64,000 bases of DNA from an uncultured Chiayiivirga sp. (GTDB lineage Bacteria > Pseudomonadota > Gammaproteobacteria > Xanthomonadales > Xanthomonadaceae). The position numbers and the translations under genes are program-made. Numbering within the stretch: position 1 is the first letter of the stretch; each line of letters starts with the position of its first letter. The notes below the pieces were generated by a model, which worked only from the letters and a program-made list of their open reading frames with translations, had not been told where the DNA came from and did no database searches. The stretch spans positions 6,844-70,843 of the forward strand of contig CAKSZJ010000017.1 in the NCBI GenBank assembly GCA_934525595.1. Direction: 5' to 3'. Below are positions 9,189 through 18,798 of the stretch, piece by piece.

Positions 9189-9782
9189 ATGACCCTGCCC
9201 GCGTCCCCGCCGCACGCCGCGCCAGATCCGGCATCCGCACCGTCTCCGGAGCAGAGCGCCCCGTTCGCCGGCGTGGTCGAGCGCTCCAGCGTCGACCACA
9301 TGTTCCGGCTGATGCAGCAGCACCACGTGCAGCTTTCGATGATGGCCGACACCAAGGCCAACATCATCATCACCGTCTCCTCGATCGTGCTGACCCTGGT
9401 ACTGGGGCGCATGGGCAATCCGGACTACCAGCACGCCATGGCTGTCCTGGGCACGTTCACCCTGGTGGCGCTGCTGCTGGCGATCCTCGCGGTGCTGCCC
9501 AAGTACCGGCATGTGTCGCGCATCGAAGATCCGCTGCCGGACGGGTTCAACATCACCTTCTTCGGCCACTTCGCCGGCATGGACCAGGCGCGCTTCCTGC
9601 GCGAGCTGGCGGCGCGTCTGCAGCCGGGCCAGACCTACGAAACCATCGCGCGCGACGTGTACGGGCTGGGCACCTACCTTGCCGCACGGAAATACCCGTA
9701 TCTGCGCCTGAGCTACCTGTTCTTCCTCGCAGGATTCCTGCTTGCCTGCCTGACCCAGGCGGCGCGCCTGCTCTTCTACTGA
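9189..9782 (+). CDS. PycTM-like (DUF5706) membrane protein, orphan
   Basis: 197 residues from the ATG at 9189, with an AAGGAA ribosome binding site. After a Pro/Ala-rich tail, an amphipathic segment ([21 protein letters not shown]) leads into two adjacent membrane helices (about 57-80 and 86-108), and a third lies at the C-terminus (about 172-195). The DxKANIIIxVSSI signature matches the DUF5706/PycTM family, the membrane effector of Pycsar antiphage signalling, which opens the membrane on binding cyclic UMP or CMP. No pyrimidine cyclase gene is in the window, so a defence role is inference only. The stop overlaps the convergent gene by 7 bases. Confidence 0.65.
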   Translation: MTLPASPPHAAPDPASAPSPEQSAPFAGVVERSSVDHMFRLMQQHHVQLSMMADTKANIIITVSSIVLTLVLGRMGNPDYQHAMAVLGTFTLVALLLAILAVLPKYRHVSRIEDPLPDGFNITFFGHFAGMDQARFLRELAARLQPGQTYETIARDVYGLGTYLAARKYPYLRLSYLFFLAGFLLACLTQAARLLFY

Positions 9783-10666
9783 GCGCGCTGGCGCAGCGCC
9801 AGCTCTTCCCAGGCCACCAGATATCCGGCCGTCGCCAGCGGCAGGGTCAGCGCCAGCAGCGGCGCCATGGCAAGCTGCCCCCACACCAGCCAGCCGGGGC
9901 GCAGCAAGGCGGCCGGCCCATCCAGCCAGACGGCGATCATCCCCGCGCCGATCAGCGGAATCGCGCCGACGGTGCTGAAGATACCGAGGAATGCCAGCAG
10001 CAGCAGGGAAACCAGCCCGGCGGCCAGCACCCAGTGCCCGCGCACGCGGCGGACGCTCTCGCGCAGCGCGCCCATCGCGCCCATGCCGTCGAGCACGATC
10101 GCCGGATAGAAGAACCCCGCCGCCACCGATACCCAGGCCAGCGGCACGGCGGCCAGCAGCAGCCCCACGAGCAGCGCCAGCAGCAGCGCGAGCGCATCGT
10201 CCTGCGCCACGCCCCAGAACCAGGCAGCACCCACCGGCGCCAGTGCGAGAACATTGAGCGCAAGGTAGGCCAGCGTCGCCAGCAGCGCCGCCGGCAGCGC
10301 GCGCGCGGCGTTTCCCAGGCCCGCACCGGGCGCAAGGCCGCGCGCCATCCGGCCCTGGCGCTCCATCAGCATCAGCAGGAACAGAAAGCTCGCGAGCGTG
10401 GCGACCAGGCCGAACGCAAGCGTGAACGCATCGGGATGGAACACCCCCGGTTCGATCCACGCGTGCAGCGGCGCCTCTTCGAAGCGCGCGCGCGTCGCCC
10501 ACCACCACGGCAGCCATGGCAGCAGCGAAGCGATCGAATACGCCAGCGCCGGCCACAGCACCGGCCGCAGGCTGGCGAACCACAGCGCGAAGCTCGCCTG
10601 CACCAGCTCACCGAAGCCGCGCGGCAGATCCGAAGGGTGATGGGCGAAGGCAGACCTGGATACCAT
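9776..10666 (-). CDS. Polytopic membrane protein of unknown function
   Basis: 296 residues with about six hydrophobic helices and a repeated small-residue pattern resembling YciC/DUF975-like glycerophosphoryl-type integral membrane proteins (the segment [21 protein letters not shown] is typical of them). The ATG at 10666 lies only 6 bases from the divergent prmC start at 10673, so one of the two genes must be transcribed from within the other or starts further in. No function can be assigned; an inner-membrane location is clear. Confidence 0.75.
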   Translation of the reverse strand: MVSRSAFAHHPSDLPRGFGELVQASFALWFASLRPVLWPALAYSIASLLPWLPWWWATRARFEEAPLHAWIEPGVFHPDAFTLAFGLVATLASFLFLLMLMERQGRMARGLAPGAGLGNAARALPAALLATLAYLALNVLALAPVGAAWFWGVAQDDALALLLALLVGLLLAAVPLAWVSVAAGFFYPAIVLDGMGAMGALRESVRRVRGHWVLAAGLVSLLLLAFLGIFSTVGAIPLIGAGMIAVWLDGPAALLRPGWLVWGQLAMAPLLALTLPLATAGYLVAWEELALRQRAQ

Positions 10667-10672
10667 CGGCGC

Positions 10673-11536
10673 ATGATGCCCGACTTTCCCGATCTCCCGC
10701 GCACCGTATCGGCCCTGATCGGCGCGGGTGCCGCGCGCCTGAGCGGCATGAGCGCGCGCCGCGAAGCCGAATGGCTGGCCGAATCGGCCCTCGGCGTGGA
10801 CCGCGCCTGGCTGTTCGCCCATGCCGGCGATGCGGTGCCGGCCGACGCCGGCGCGCGCTTTGCGGCGCTGCTCGCGCGCCGCGCGCGCGGCGAGCCGCTG
10901 GCCTACATCCTGGGCCATGTCGGCTTCTGGACCCTGGACCTCGACGTCACGCCCGACACCCTGATCCCGCGCCCGGAAACCGAGCTTTTGGTGGAAGCCG
11001 CGCTCGCTCGCCTGCCCGAAGGCACCGCGCTGCGCGTCGCGGACCTGGGCACGGGCAGCGGCGCCATCGCCCTCGCGCTGGCGAGCGAGCGCCCGCAGGC
11101 CCGCGTGCTGGCGACCGACGCCAGCGCCGCCGCGCTCGACGTGGCCCGCCGCAACGCCGCGCGCAACGACGTCGGCAACGTCGCATTCCGGCAGGGCGAC
11201 TGGCTGGCGCCGCTGGCCGGCGAACGCTTCGACCTGATCGTCAGCAATCCGCCCTACATCGCGCTGGACGATCCGCACCTCGCCCGGGGCGACCTGCGCT
11301 TCGAACCCGGGACCGCCCTGGCCAGCGGCGTCGACGGCCTGGACGCCCTCCGCACCCTTGCACGCGACGCGCCGGCGCACCTCGCGCCGGGCGGCTGGCT
11401 CCTGCTGGAACATGGCTTCGACCAGGGCGCGCCGGTGCGCGCCCTGCTGCACGACGCCGGATTCCACCGGATCGAAACCCTGCGCGATCTGGAAGGCCGC
11501 GAGCGCGTCACGCTCGGCGGCCTCGCCCCGCCCTGA
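10673..11536 (+). CDS. prmC: Peptide chain release factor N(5)-glutamine methyltransferase
   Basis: 287 residues. The helical N-terminal domain binds release factors; the C-terminal Rossmann fold has the SAM loop DLGTGSG (124-130) and the NPPY motif (192-195) that positions the glutamine amide. IPRPETE just before the SAM loop is specific to PrmC/HemK. It methylates the glutamine of the GGQ motif in RF1 and RF2 with S-adenosylmethionine, raising termination efficiency. Two ATG codons in tandem (10673, 10676) are possible starts and neither has a clear ribosome binding site. prfA is not adjacent here. Confidence 0.95.
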   Translation: MMPDFPDLPRTVSALIGAGAARLSGMSARREAEWLAESALGVDRAWLFAHAGDAVPADAGARFAALLARRARGEPLAYILGHVGFWTLDLDVTPDTLIPRPETELLVEAALARLPEGTALRVADLGTGSGAIALALASERPQARVLATDASAAALDVARRNAARNDVGNVAFRQGDWLAPLAGERFDLIVSNPPYIALDDPHLARGDLRFEPGTALASGVDGLDALRTLARDAPAHLAPGGWLLLEHGFDQGAPVRALLHDAGFHRIETLRDLEGRERVTLGGLAPP

Positions 11537-11617
11537 GGCACGCGCCGGCATCGCGATCGGCGGCGGTGCCGCTCCGCTGAGCCCGCCCTGCGGCACGGCC
11601 GGGCGCGTGCATGCCCT

Positions 11618-12943
11618 TCACCCCTCGAAACCATCGGCAAACAGCGCGTGCGCACTGCGCTCCAGCGCGCCAACGTCGAGCGCACCGGCCGCGCTGCGCG
11701 GAACGCAGGCTGCGCCGCGCAGCGGCTGCAGGGTCGGGGGAAATATCGTGTTCGGCACGGCGTAGCCGGGAATCGGCTGCGGAGCGGGGTTGGCGGCATC
11801 CAGCAACGGACTGCCTGCCGCCGGCGTGAAGTCGAAGGCGGCGGCGGCAGCGAAGCCCGCGCTCGCGCCCTGCAGCGTTCCGGACCATTCCGCCGGCAGA
11901 TAGGTGGCATCGTGCTGCACCCAGTTGTTGCTGCCGCCGATCTGGCGCCCGTGGGTCCACTGCGCTTCCAGGGTGCGCTCCACCCGCAGGATGCCGCCGT
12001 TGGGCGCAGCCAGCACGTTGTTGTGCGCCTCCACGGCCTGGATGCCGTGGAAGATGCGGAACACGGTGGCGTCGCCTCCGCGGGTGACCGCGATGGTGTT
12101 GTTGACGAAGCGCGCCCTGCCGCGGCTTTCGCCGCTTCCGTCGCCGCCCACGCGGATCACCGAGCTGAAGTCCGGATTGGAGTGCACGATGACGTTGCCG
12201 ACCACGTCCTGGTCTTCGCGCACGAGGTCGGTCGTCCACCCGCCCCACTGGGTTGCCTCGTCCGGGCCGATCAGCTCCAGTTCGTGGTAGACCGCGCCTT
12301 CGAACCAGTTGTAGTACACCTCGCTGCGCTCGTGCCTGCTCTTGAGCAGGTTGCCTCCGGTGCCCGAATGCACGTAGTTGCAGCGCATCCGGAACACCGA
12401 TCCGGGGTGGACGATTTCGTCGCTCTGGATGTAGAGCGCGTGGCTGCTGGTGGAACTGCCCGAGGTGCGGATTTCGCTGTATTCCAGCGTGAGGGATCCG
12501 GAAAAGGTGTCGGCACTCAGCACGCCGTGGTTCGGGCAGTCGCGGATCAGCAGGTCGCGCAGGGTGACCTCGTGCGCCACGACGAAAACACAGCGCGAGC
12601 TGCCGCCGGTGACCTCGAAACCTTCGAACACCACGTGATCGGAGCGGCGGAACTCGATGCTGTTGACGCCACCTGACAGGACCGGACGCTGGCCGTTGGC
12701 GCGCAGGCCGCGAATGACCACCGGGTTGCCGGGGCTGCCGCCGTCGGCCTGCGGCACGATTACGCCTCCGGCATAGGTCAGGCCACCGTCCACGTCCACG
12801 ACGTCGCCGCCGCCCAGATCCACGGCGGCAAACAGCGCATTGAGCGTGGTGTGGGGCCGGGTCGCGCCAACCTGATAGGTGGCGCTCCAGGCGCAGGGTG
12901 CGGCGAGCAGCAGGCACAGCGGCAAGGCGCAACGCAGGCGCAT
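11618..12943 (-). CDS. Secreted parallel beta-helix protein with DGFE-type C-terminus
   Basis: 441 residues from the ATG at 12943. A signal peptide (about 1-20, cleavage near WSA) is followed by repeated short strands rich in V, G, N and D that alternate as in right-handed parallel beta-helices (pectate-lyase-like or polymorphic outer membrane type). No catalytic signature was recognised. The last residues, ALFADGFEG, match a short acidic tail seen at the end of many exported proteins in Xanthomonadales. The role could be polysaccharide binding or lysis, or surface attachment. It stands alone, convergent with prmC. Confidence 0.7.
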   Translation of the reverse strand: MRLRCALPLCLLLAAPCAWSATYQVGATRPHTTLNALFAAVDLGGGDVVDVDGGLTYAGGVIVPQADGGSPGNPVVIRGLRANGQRPVLSGGVNSIEFRRSDHVVFEGFEVTGGSSRCVFVVAHEVTLRDLLIRDCPNHGVLSADTFSGSLTLEYSEIRTSGSSTSSHALYIQSDEIVHPGSVFRMRCNYVHSGTGGNLLKSRHERSEVYYNWFEGAVYHELELIGPDEATQWGGWTTDLVREDQDVVGNVIVHSNPDFSSVIRVGGDGSGESRGRARFVNNTIAVTRGGDATVFRIFHGIQAVEAHNNVLAAPNGGILRVERTLEAQWTHGRQIGGSNNWVQHDATYLPAEWSGTLQGASAGFAAAAAFDFTPAAGSPLLDAANPAPQPIPGYAVPNTIFPPTLQPLRGAACVPRSAAGALDVGALERSAHALFADGFEG

Positions 12944-13001
12944 GGGATGGCCTCCTGGTGAACACCCACCCACCGCGGCGGCGAAGGCATGGTGCGCGAG
13001 T

Positions 13002-13430
13002 TTACGACTCCGGCCGCAGCCAGAGCCAGATGGCCACGGCCAGCATGATCATGCTGCCCCCGGCCCAGACCCAGAGCGGCGACGGACTGAGCGCCATCAG
13101 CAGCGAGCACAGCGCCATCATCACGCTCGCCAGCCATTTGGCGCGCCGGCTGACCGCGCCGCGGTCCTCCCAGTTGCGGATCATCGGGCCGAACCGGCGG
13201 TGTCTTCGCAACCATGCGTGCAGCCTGCGCGAGCCGCGAGCCGCGCAGAACGAGGCCGCCAGGATGAAGGGCACGGTGGGCAGGCCGGGCAACACGATGC
13301 CGAGGAGCCCCAGGGCCAGCGAAAGGCAGGCGAGCGCACCCCAGAACCAGCGCGCCGCGCCTTCCGCGCGCAGGGCGCGCCGGCGCGTTGGCGCGTTGGC
13401 GGCGGACGGGGTGACGGCGGAGCGGTCCAT
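13002..13430 (-). CDS. ybaN: DUF454 (YbaN family) membrane protein
   Basis: 142 residues. The conserved LLGIVLPGLPTVPFILAASFCAARGSRRLHAWL-type block, read here in pieces across residues 38-76, is diagnostic of DUF454/YbaN. Four membrane segments are predicted, the first two separated by the PGLPT turn. The family has no established biochemical role. The stop of the Ser/Thr kinase gene lies 5 bases upstream on the same strand, so it may be read as the third gene of that operon. Confidence 0.85.
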   Translation of the reverse strand: MDRSAVTPSAANAPTRRRALRAEGAARWFWGALACLSLALGLLGIVLPGLPTVPFILAASFCAARGSRRLHAWLRRHRRFGPMIRNWEDRGAVSRRAKWLASVMMALCSLLMALSPSPLWVWAGGSMIMLAVAIWLWLRPES

Positions 13431-13435
13431 GCGCG

Positions 13436-15634
13436 CTATTGTGCCGCGACGGGCGCCGTTTGATGCTCGGTCCGATCGCCCTGCAGCGCGATGCGCATGT
13501 CTTCATAGGCGGCTTCAAGATCGCCTGCGCCCGCCGCATGGGCAAGGCGCTGCGCATTGGCCTGCTCCCACGAGGCAAGGGCATCCTCGATTCGACCCAT
13601 GCGCCGCAGCATGTCGACTTCCTTGAAGCGCATCACGAAGACGTCGTGGTGCCACGCGCCCTGGTAATGCTGCAGCACCGGGATGAGCTGCTGCAGCGCG
13701 GCCAGTCCGGCGTCCTGCCGGCCGGTGTCGAACAGCAGCAGTGCATACATCAGCTCCGCCTGGGCCGAGTAGACATGTCTCTGGCCATGCTTGGCACGCG
13801 CCGCCTGGCGCAGTTCGTCGACGAGTGCGGTCGCATACCCGGGATCATCGGCAACCGGGACGCGGTCACACAGCGCGAACAGCGCGACGATCCGCTCGTC
13901 ACTGTCCGGATAGCGTGCGCGCAGCAGGCCCGCCGCGCGTTCGAGCAAGGCGATGCCGGCCTGCACGTCGCCGGCGTGGCTCATGGCCATGCCCCGATAC
14001 TGCCAGACCTGCGCCTGGGTCAGGGACTGATGCGCGCCGTCGGCATCGAGCAGCGCCTGGGCGCGCTGCAGCGGCGCAATGGCGTCTCCATGCCGGTCAT
14101 GATTGACGTACACACCCGCCAGCAGCGCCAGTGCCGGCGCGACGCGCGGATCGCCGGCGCCGAAGGCCGCTTCCGCCTGCTCCACGCGTTCGCGCGCCAG
14201 CGTCAGCGAGCGCTCGGGGCGGTCGTTGGCGTCGTAGACCTCCACCAGGGTGGTGTAGATCTCGTCGCGCACTTCGGGCAGGTGGGACAGCTCGTCCTTG
14301 AGCCTGTCGGCGCTGGTATCGAGCATGTCGATCACCCTCTGGTCCAGCACGCCAACGCCGGCGGCGTTGGTGCGACCGGCATCGAACAGCGTGACCAGGT
14401 AATCCTTCACCGCCATGGCGCGCCGGGTCTCCCGCTGCGCGACGGCGGTCTGCTGCAGGCTGATGGCAAGCCCGACAGCCAGCGCCAATACCGCCACGAG
14501 CATCGCCGTGCTGGCCAGGCGATTGCGCTGCACCCACTTTGATATCCGGTACAGCTCGCCGTCCGGGCGCGCGGTGACCGGCCAGCCCGCAAGATAGCGT
14601 TCGATGTCGTCGGCAAGGAGATCCGCGCTGCCGTAGCGCCGCGCCGGATCCTCCGCCAACGCGCGCGAGGCGATGGCATCGAGATCGCCACGCACCTGCG
14701 CCGCGGGAAACGGCAGCGTGTGATGACCTGCCTGCATCGCGTCCGAAGGCCGCGTGGTTTTCTCGTCGCCCGTGTGCACGCTGCTGTAGCGCCTGCCGGT
14801 GAGCAGCTCGAAAAGGATCGCACCCAGCGCATACACATCGGTTGCGGTGCTGACGACCGCGCCGCTGATCTGCTCGGGTGCGGCATAGGCCGGGCTGATG
14901 AAGCGCTGCATGGTGCGGGTGGCGGTTCCCTCTTCGCCATAAAGGATCCGCCCGATGCCGAAATCCAGCAGGCACGGCGTGCCATCCGATTCCACCAGCA
15001 CGTTGCCGGGCTTGATGTCCTGGTGCAGCACCAGCTGGCGGTGCGCATAGGCCACGGTGCGGCAGAGCGAGACAAAAAGCTGCAGGCGTCTGCGCAGCGT
15101 CGGGGCACCTTCCAGCCAGCGCTCCAGCGCGACGCCTTGGACATGGCGCATGGCCAGCCACGGGCGACCCTGCGCATCGATGCCGCCATCGATCAGGTAG
15201 GCGATCTGTGCATGCTGCAGGCGCGCCAGGAGTTCGCGCTCGCGCTGGAAGATGCGCAGCACGGCGGCACTGTCCATGCCCGGCTTGATGGTCTTGATGG
15301 CGGCCGTCTGTTCGAAGGCGCCGTCGGCGCGTTCGGCCAGCCACACGCTGCCCATGCCGCCCTCGCCGATCTGGCTTACCAGGCGCCAGGGGCCGAGGCG
15401 CTCGCCGACGCGGTCCACGAGTGCCGACCCGTCCGCATCGCCCAGAAGGCACGCCGCGACCTGCCCGACGTCGCAGTCGAGCAGTGCGTCGCCCTCCCCG
15501 TCCAGCGCGATCAGGCGATGCAGACGCTCGCGCCGCGTCGCATCATCGGCGCAGTGGCGGTCGATGAAGGCGCTGCGCTCGCCGGGCTGCAGCTCCAGCA
15601 CCTGGCGCAGCAGTTGGATATCCGCACCGCTCAT
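13436..15634 (-). CDS. Membrane Ser/Thr protein kinase with TPR region
   Basis: 732 residues from the ATG at 15634, overlapping the sigma factor stop (ATGA). A short N-terminal region is followed by a Hanks-type kinase domain (about 82-350): G-loop IGEGGMGSV (89-97), catalytic Lys114, catalytic loop HQDIKPGN (Asp206) and DFG at 224-226. The usual HRD arginine is Gln205, making it a non-RD kinase. A single membrane helix (373-393) separates the kinase from a periplasmic or extracytoplasmic helical region (about 400-720) built like TPR repeats. Sigma factor plus TPR kinase pairs of this type are frequent in Xanthomonadales; the signal and substrates are unknown. Confidence 0.9.
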   Translation of the reverse strand: MSGADIQLLRQVLELQPGERSAFIDRHCADDATRRERLHRLIALDGEGDALLDCDVGQVAACLLGDADGSALVDRVGERLGPWRLVSQIGEGGMGSVWLAERADGAFEQTAAIKTIKPGMDSAAVLRIFQRERELLARLQHAQIAYLIDGGIDAQGRPWLAMRHVQGVALERWLEGAPTLRRRLQLFVSLCRTVAYAHRQLVLHQDIKPGNVLVESDGTPCLLDFGIGRILYGEEGTATRTMQRFISPAYAAPEQISGAVVSTATDVYALGAILFELLTGRRYSSVHTGDEKTTRPSDAMQAGHHTLPFPAAQVRGDLDAIASRALAEDPARRYGSADLLADDIERYLAGWPVTARPDGELYRISKWVQRNRLASTAMLVAVLALAVGLAISLQQTAVAQRETRRAMAVKDYLVTLFDAGRTNAAGVGVLDQRVIDMLDTSADRLKDELSHLPEVRDEIYTTLVEVYDANDRPERSLTLARERVEQAEAAFGAGDPRVAPALALLAGVYVNHDRHGDAIAPLQRAQALLDADGAHQSLTQAQVWQYRGMAMSHAGDVQAGIALLERAAGLLRARYPDSDERIVALFALCDRVPVADDPGYATALVDELRQAARAKHGQRHVYSAQAELMYALLLFDTGRQDAGLAALQQLIPVLQHYQGAWHHDVFVMRFKEVDMLRRMGRIEDALASWEQANAQRLAHAAGAGDLEAAYEDMRIALQGDRTEHQTAPVAAQ

Positions 15635-16212
15635 GCGCCATCCGCCATGTGCAGCCGCAAGAGCGCACGCGCGGCGCGCCAGTCGCGCGCCACGGTGCGC
15701 GACGACAGGCCCAGAAGCTCCGCGATTTCGGCAAATCCAAGCCCGGCGAAGAAGTGCAGCTCCACCACCTGCGCCAGGCGCTCGTCCTCCTCGGCCAGCG
15801 CGCGCAGCGCCACATCCAGCGCCAGCACATCGGGCGAAAGCGCGCGGTCGGTGGCGGCCATCGGTTCGGCCGAACCCAGGGTCAGGCAACGCTGTTCACC
15901 GCCGCGCTTGAGCGCCCGGCCGTCGCGCACCGCATTGAGCAGCACCTGGCGCATGGCGGACGCGGCAATCGCGTAGAAATGCGTGCGATCCTGCGGCGCC
16001 AGGCGATTGCCGGCCAGCTTGAGATAGGTTTCGTGCACCAGGCCCGTGGTGGAAAGCGTCGCACTGGTACCGCGGCGCAAGAGGCGCCGCGCACGCTGCC
16101 GCAGCTCGTCATACACGGTGGCAAACAGCGCATCGCGCGCCGCCGCATCGCCGGCGGCGCAGCGACGGATCAGTTCGACCGTGCGGGTGTCCGCATTGCT
16201 CAGACTGCTCAC
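15631..16212 (-). CDS. ECF sigma factor, X6-type (TIGR02999-like)
   Basis: 193 residues if it starts at the GTG at 16212; a TTG at 16266 would add 18 residues with no better ribosome binding site. Region 2 (ELIRRCAAGDAAARDALF and VYDELRQRARRLL) and region 4 (LAQVVELHFFAGLGFAEIAELLGLSSRTV) are clear; the TTGLVHETYLKL segment between them is characteristic of this sub-family. It directs RNA polymerase to a small regulon. No anti-sigma gene is adjacent; instead the kinase starts inside its stop codon, so control may be by phosphorylation. That last step is inference. Confidence 0.9.
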   Translation of the reverse strand: MSSLSNADTRTVELIRRCAAGDAAARDALFATVYDELRQRARRLLRRGTSATLSTTGLVHETYLKLAGNRLAPQDRTHFYAIAASAMRQVLLNAVRDGRALKRGGEQRCLTLGSAEPMAATDRALSPDVLALDVALRALAEEDERLAQVVELHFFAGLGFAEIAELLGLSSRTVARDWRAARALLRLHMADGA

Positions 16213-16308
16213 CTTGATTGCCAGCGCGCCGGGGGCGACCTGTGCCAGGTCATGACTGGACTGCAATCATGACGCCGCGCGAGGGTGCCGACAAACGGCA
16301 GGCGGCAA

Positions 16309-17037
16309 TCAGCCCGAGAGCGCCGCCTGCTGCGCCGCGAGCAGTTCGCGCACGCCCGTTTCGCCCAGTGCCAGCAGCGCGTCCAGTTCGTCGCGCCGGA
16401 AGGCGTGGCCTTCGGCCGTGCCCTGCAGCTCGATGAAGCCGCCGCCGTCGTTCATCACCAGGTTCATGTCGGTGTCGCAGTCCGAATCCTCGGCGTAGTC
16501 AAGGTCGAGCACCGGTACGCCGCGGTAGACACCCACCGACACCGCCGCGACGGCGCCGAAGATCGGCGAACGCGCGATCTCGCGCTTGGCCAGCAGCCAG
16601 CTCGCCGCGTCGTGCAGCGCGACGTATGCGCCTGTGATGGCGGCGGTACGGGTGCCACCGTCGGCCTGCAGCACGTCGCAATCGAGGGTGATGGTGCGTT
16701 CGCCCAGCAGGCGCCGATCCACGCAGGCGCGCAGCGCGCGACCGATCAGGCGCTGGATTTCGAGGGTGCGCCCGCCCTGCTTGCCGCGCGCGGCTTCGCG
16801 GTCGTTGCGGGTGTGGGTGGAGCGCGGCAGCATTCCGTACTCGGCCGTCACCCAGCCCTCGCCCTTGCCGCGCAGGAACGGCGGCACGCGCGCTTCCACA
16901 CTGGCGGTACACAGCACCTGGGTGTCGCCGAAGCAGACCAGCACTGAGCCTTCGGCGTGGCGGGTGTAGTTTCGCTGGATGCGGATCGGACGCAGCTGGT
17001 CGGGCGCGCGGCCGCTCGGGCGGGAAAACGAAGTCAT
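16309..17037 (-). CDS. rph: Ribonuclease PH
   Basis: 242 residues from the ATG at 17037. It carries the phosphorolytic RNase core: [11 protein letters not shown] at the N-terminus, [17 protein letters not shown], and [18 protein letters not shown], then [11 protein letters not shown], which holds the catalytic Asp residues. Full length, with no frameshift like that in some E. coli K-12 strains. It trims tRNA 3' ends with inorganic phosphate. rph beside yicC (in reverse orientation here) is a common gammaproteobacterial pairing. Confidence 0.96.
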   Translation of the reverse strand: MTSFSRPSGRAPDQLRPIRIQRNYTRHAEGSVLVCFGDTQVLCTASVEARVPPFLRGKGEGWVTAEYGMLPRSTHTRNDREAARGKQGGRTLEIQRLIGRALRACVDRRLLGERTITLDCDVLQADGGTRTAAITGAYVALHDAASWLLAKREIARSPIFGAVAAVSVGVYRGVPVLDLDYAEDSDCDTDMNLVMNDGGGFIELQGTAEGHAFRRDELDALLALGETGVRELLAAQQAALSG

Positions 17038-17097
17038 GGAGAAGGCCCGTGGAAAAGCGGCCACCTTACCATCCGGAACTCGCTGCGTTGGTGCCGC

Positions 17098-17676
17098 TCA
17101 CCACACGTTTCCGAAGCCGCGTCGCCGCGCGCGCTCGAGCAGGCCGTCGCGGTCGCGTTCGCGCCGGTCGCGGTCGCTCTTGAGATAGCGCAGGCGGCGT
17201 TCGGCGGCGTCGCGCGCCTCCTCGGACAGGTCATCCGCGCGAAGCTCCTTGCGGATCGCCTCGATTTCCTTTTCCAGCTCGGCCAGCTCCTGGTCGATCG
17301 CGCGCACGTCGCTGCCCAGGTCGTAGGCCGGCATGAATTCCGCCTCGGACGGCGGCGGGCACTGCCGGTAATAGGCGCTGCCGGCACGCCCCATCTCGAA
17401 GCCGCGCTCCGGCGTGCAGAAGCTCGCCAGGCCGTGCCGGTAGCCCTCGTCGTAGGCGTGCGCATCGACCCCGATGCCGTGCTTGCCGCAGGCCGCGGTG
17501 TGCTGGCGAATGCGGTCGGGGGTGCGGCCCTGGTAGGCGTCGTTGGAGGCGATGGCGAACCAGTCGCCGCGCACGCATTCCGATTCGCTGAGGCTGGCGC
17601 AGCCGCCCAGCGCCAGCAGCGCGACGGCCGCAGCGACGCGATACCGCGACGCGCGTTTCGTTGACGGTGTATTCAT
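17098..17676 (-). CDS. DUF2799 lipoprotein
   Basis: 192 residues. The signal peptide ends with lipobox LGGCAS (Cys about residue 27), so it is probably anchored in the outer membrane. The conserved first half has SECVRGDWFAIASNDAYQGRT, HTAACGKHGI and YDEGYRHGLASFC, the cysteine- and glycine-rich pattern of DUF2799. The second half (about 128-180) is a charged coiled coil. No function is established for the family. It is a single gene between rph and yicC. Confidence 0.85.
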   Translation of the reverse strand: MNTPSTKRASRYRVAAAVALLALGGCASLSESECVRGDWFAIASNDAYQGRTPDRIRQHTAACGKHGIGVDAHAYDEGYRHGLASFCTPERGFEMGRAGSAYYRQCPPPSEAEFMPAYDLGSDVRAIDQELAELEKEIEAIRKELRADDLSEEARDAAERRLRYLKSDRDRRERDRDGLLERARRRGFGNVW

Positions 17677-17823
17677 GGCTTCGCCCCTTCATCCGTGATG
17701 CATCGCGACGCCAGGTCGGCGGCGCGGGCCGCCATGCTGCCAGAATGCGGCACGTCATGGCGATGCGTCACGGCATGCCCGACAATGACGCACCTTCGCG
17801 CCTTGCATACATGGAGACACCGC

Positions 17824-18690
17824 ATGATCCGCAGCATGACCGCCTTCGCCTCGGCCGAACGCCAGACGCCCTGGGGCACGCTGGGCTGCGAGCTGCGCGC
17901 GGTGAACCACCGCTACCTCGAGCTTTCGGTACGCGCGCCCGAGGAGCTGCGCGCGCTGGAGCCGGCGCTGCGCGAGCGCATCGGCGCGAAGGTCCAGCGC
18001 GGCAAGCTGGAACTGGGCCTGCGGCTGCGCGCCGCGCCCGATGTCGCCAGCGCCACGCTGCGCCTCAACGAGCCGCTGCTCGATCAGCTTGCCGAGGCGG
18101 CGCGAACCTTCGGCCCGCGCTTTCCCGGTCTCACCGTCGATTTCGCGGCGCTGCTGTCCCTGCCGGGCGTAGTGCAGCAGGACGGCATCGACAGCGCCGG
18201 CCTTCAGGGCGAGGCGTTGAGCCTGGCCGAAGAAACCCTTGCCGAATTCCTCCGCGCCCGCGAGCGCGAGGGCGAGAAACTTGCCGACACCCTGCGCGAG
18301 CGCCTTGCCGGCATCGAAGCCGCCTGCGCCCAGGTCCGCCAGTGGCTGCCGGAAATCCGCGCCGGCCTGCGCGCGCGCCTGGAAGCGCGCTTCGCCGAAC
18401 TGGCGCCGACGCTCGATCCCGGCCGTCTGGAGCAGGAATTCATGCTCTGGCTGCAGAAGCTCGACGTGGACGAGGAACTCGACCGCCTCGCCACCCACGT
18501 CGCCGAAGCCCGCCGCGTGCTCGGCCTGCGCGAGGCCGTGGGCCGGCGCCTCGACTTCCTCATGCAGGAGTTCAACCGCGAGGCCAACACCCTCGGCTCC
18601 AAATCCATCGACGCCCGCACCAGCCAGGTGGCGGTGGAGCTGAAGGTGCTGATCGAGCAGATGCGCGAGCAGGTGCAGAATTTGGAGTGA
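17824..18690 (+). CDS. yicC: YicC family endoribonuclease
   Basis: 288 residues from the ATG at 17824. It begins MIRSMTAFAS, then ELRAVNHRYLEL, and ends with GSKSIDARTSQVAVELK and EQMREQVQNLE, the conserved ends of YicC. E. coli YicC is an RNA-degrading enzyme that promotes decay of the small RNA RyhB; an equivalent role here is by family only. The gene is intact even though the mobile element integrates at its 3' end, because the last codons are rebuilt by the left attachment site. Known mobilizable islands of Vibrio also use the 3' end of yicC. Confidence 0.95.
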   Translation: MIRSMTAFASAERQTPWGTLGCELRAVNHRYLELSVRAPEELRALEPALRERIGAKVQRGKLELGLRLRAAPDVASATLRLNEPLLDQLAEAARTFGPRFPGLTVDFAALLSLPGVVQQDGIDSAGLQGEALSLAEETLAEFLRAREREGEKLADTLRERLAGIEAACAQVRQWLPEIRAGLRARLEARFAELAPTLDPGRLEQEFMLWLQKLDVDEELDRLATHVAEARRVLGLREAVGRRLDFLMQEFNREANTLGSKSIDARTSQVAVELKVLIEQMREQVQNLE

Positions 18691-18692
18691 CG
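18671..18692 (+). repeat. Putative left attachment site (attL) at the yicC 3' end
   Basis: The last yicC codons and stop contain the blocks CAGGTGCA and TGGAGTGAC. Both recur in the same order at 37151-37170, separated by 5 bases here and 3 bases there. The integrase gene lies just inside. Assignment is inference from position and repeat; the exact crossover cannot be fixed. Confidence 0.55.
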
Positions 18693-18730
18693 TTCCGGCG
18701 CGTTCCACCACTTCCCGCCATCCTCCCGAG

Positions 18731-18758
18731 AAGCCCGCCATTGGCGGGTTTCTTCGTT
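18731..18758 (+). terminator. Rho-independent terminator after yicC
   Basis: Arms AGCCCGCCA and TGGCGGGTT form a tight hairpin followed by TTTCTTCGTTT. It ends yicC transcription before the integrase. Confidence 0.7.
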
Positions 18759-18798
18759 TCATACCGTTGCAAGCCGTCCCACGGCATCGCATGATGCG

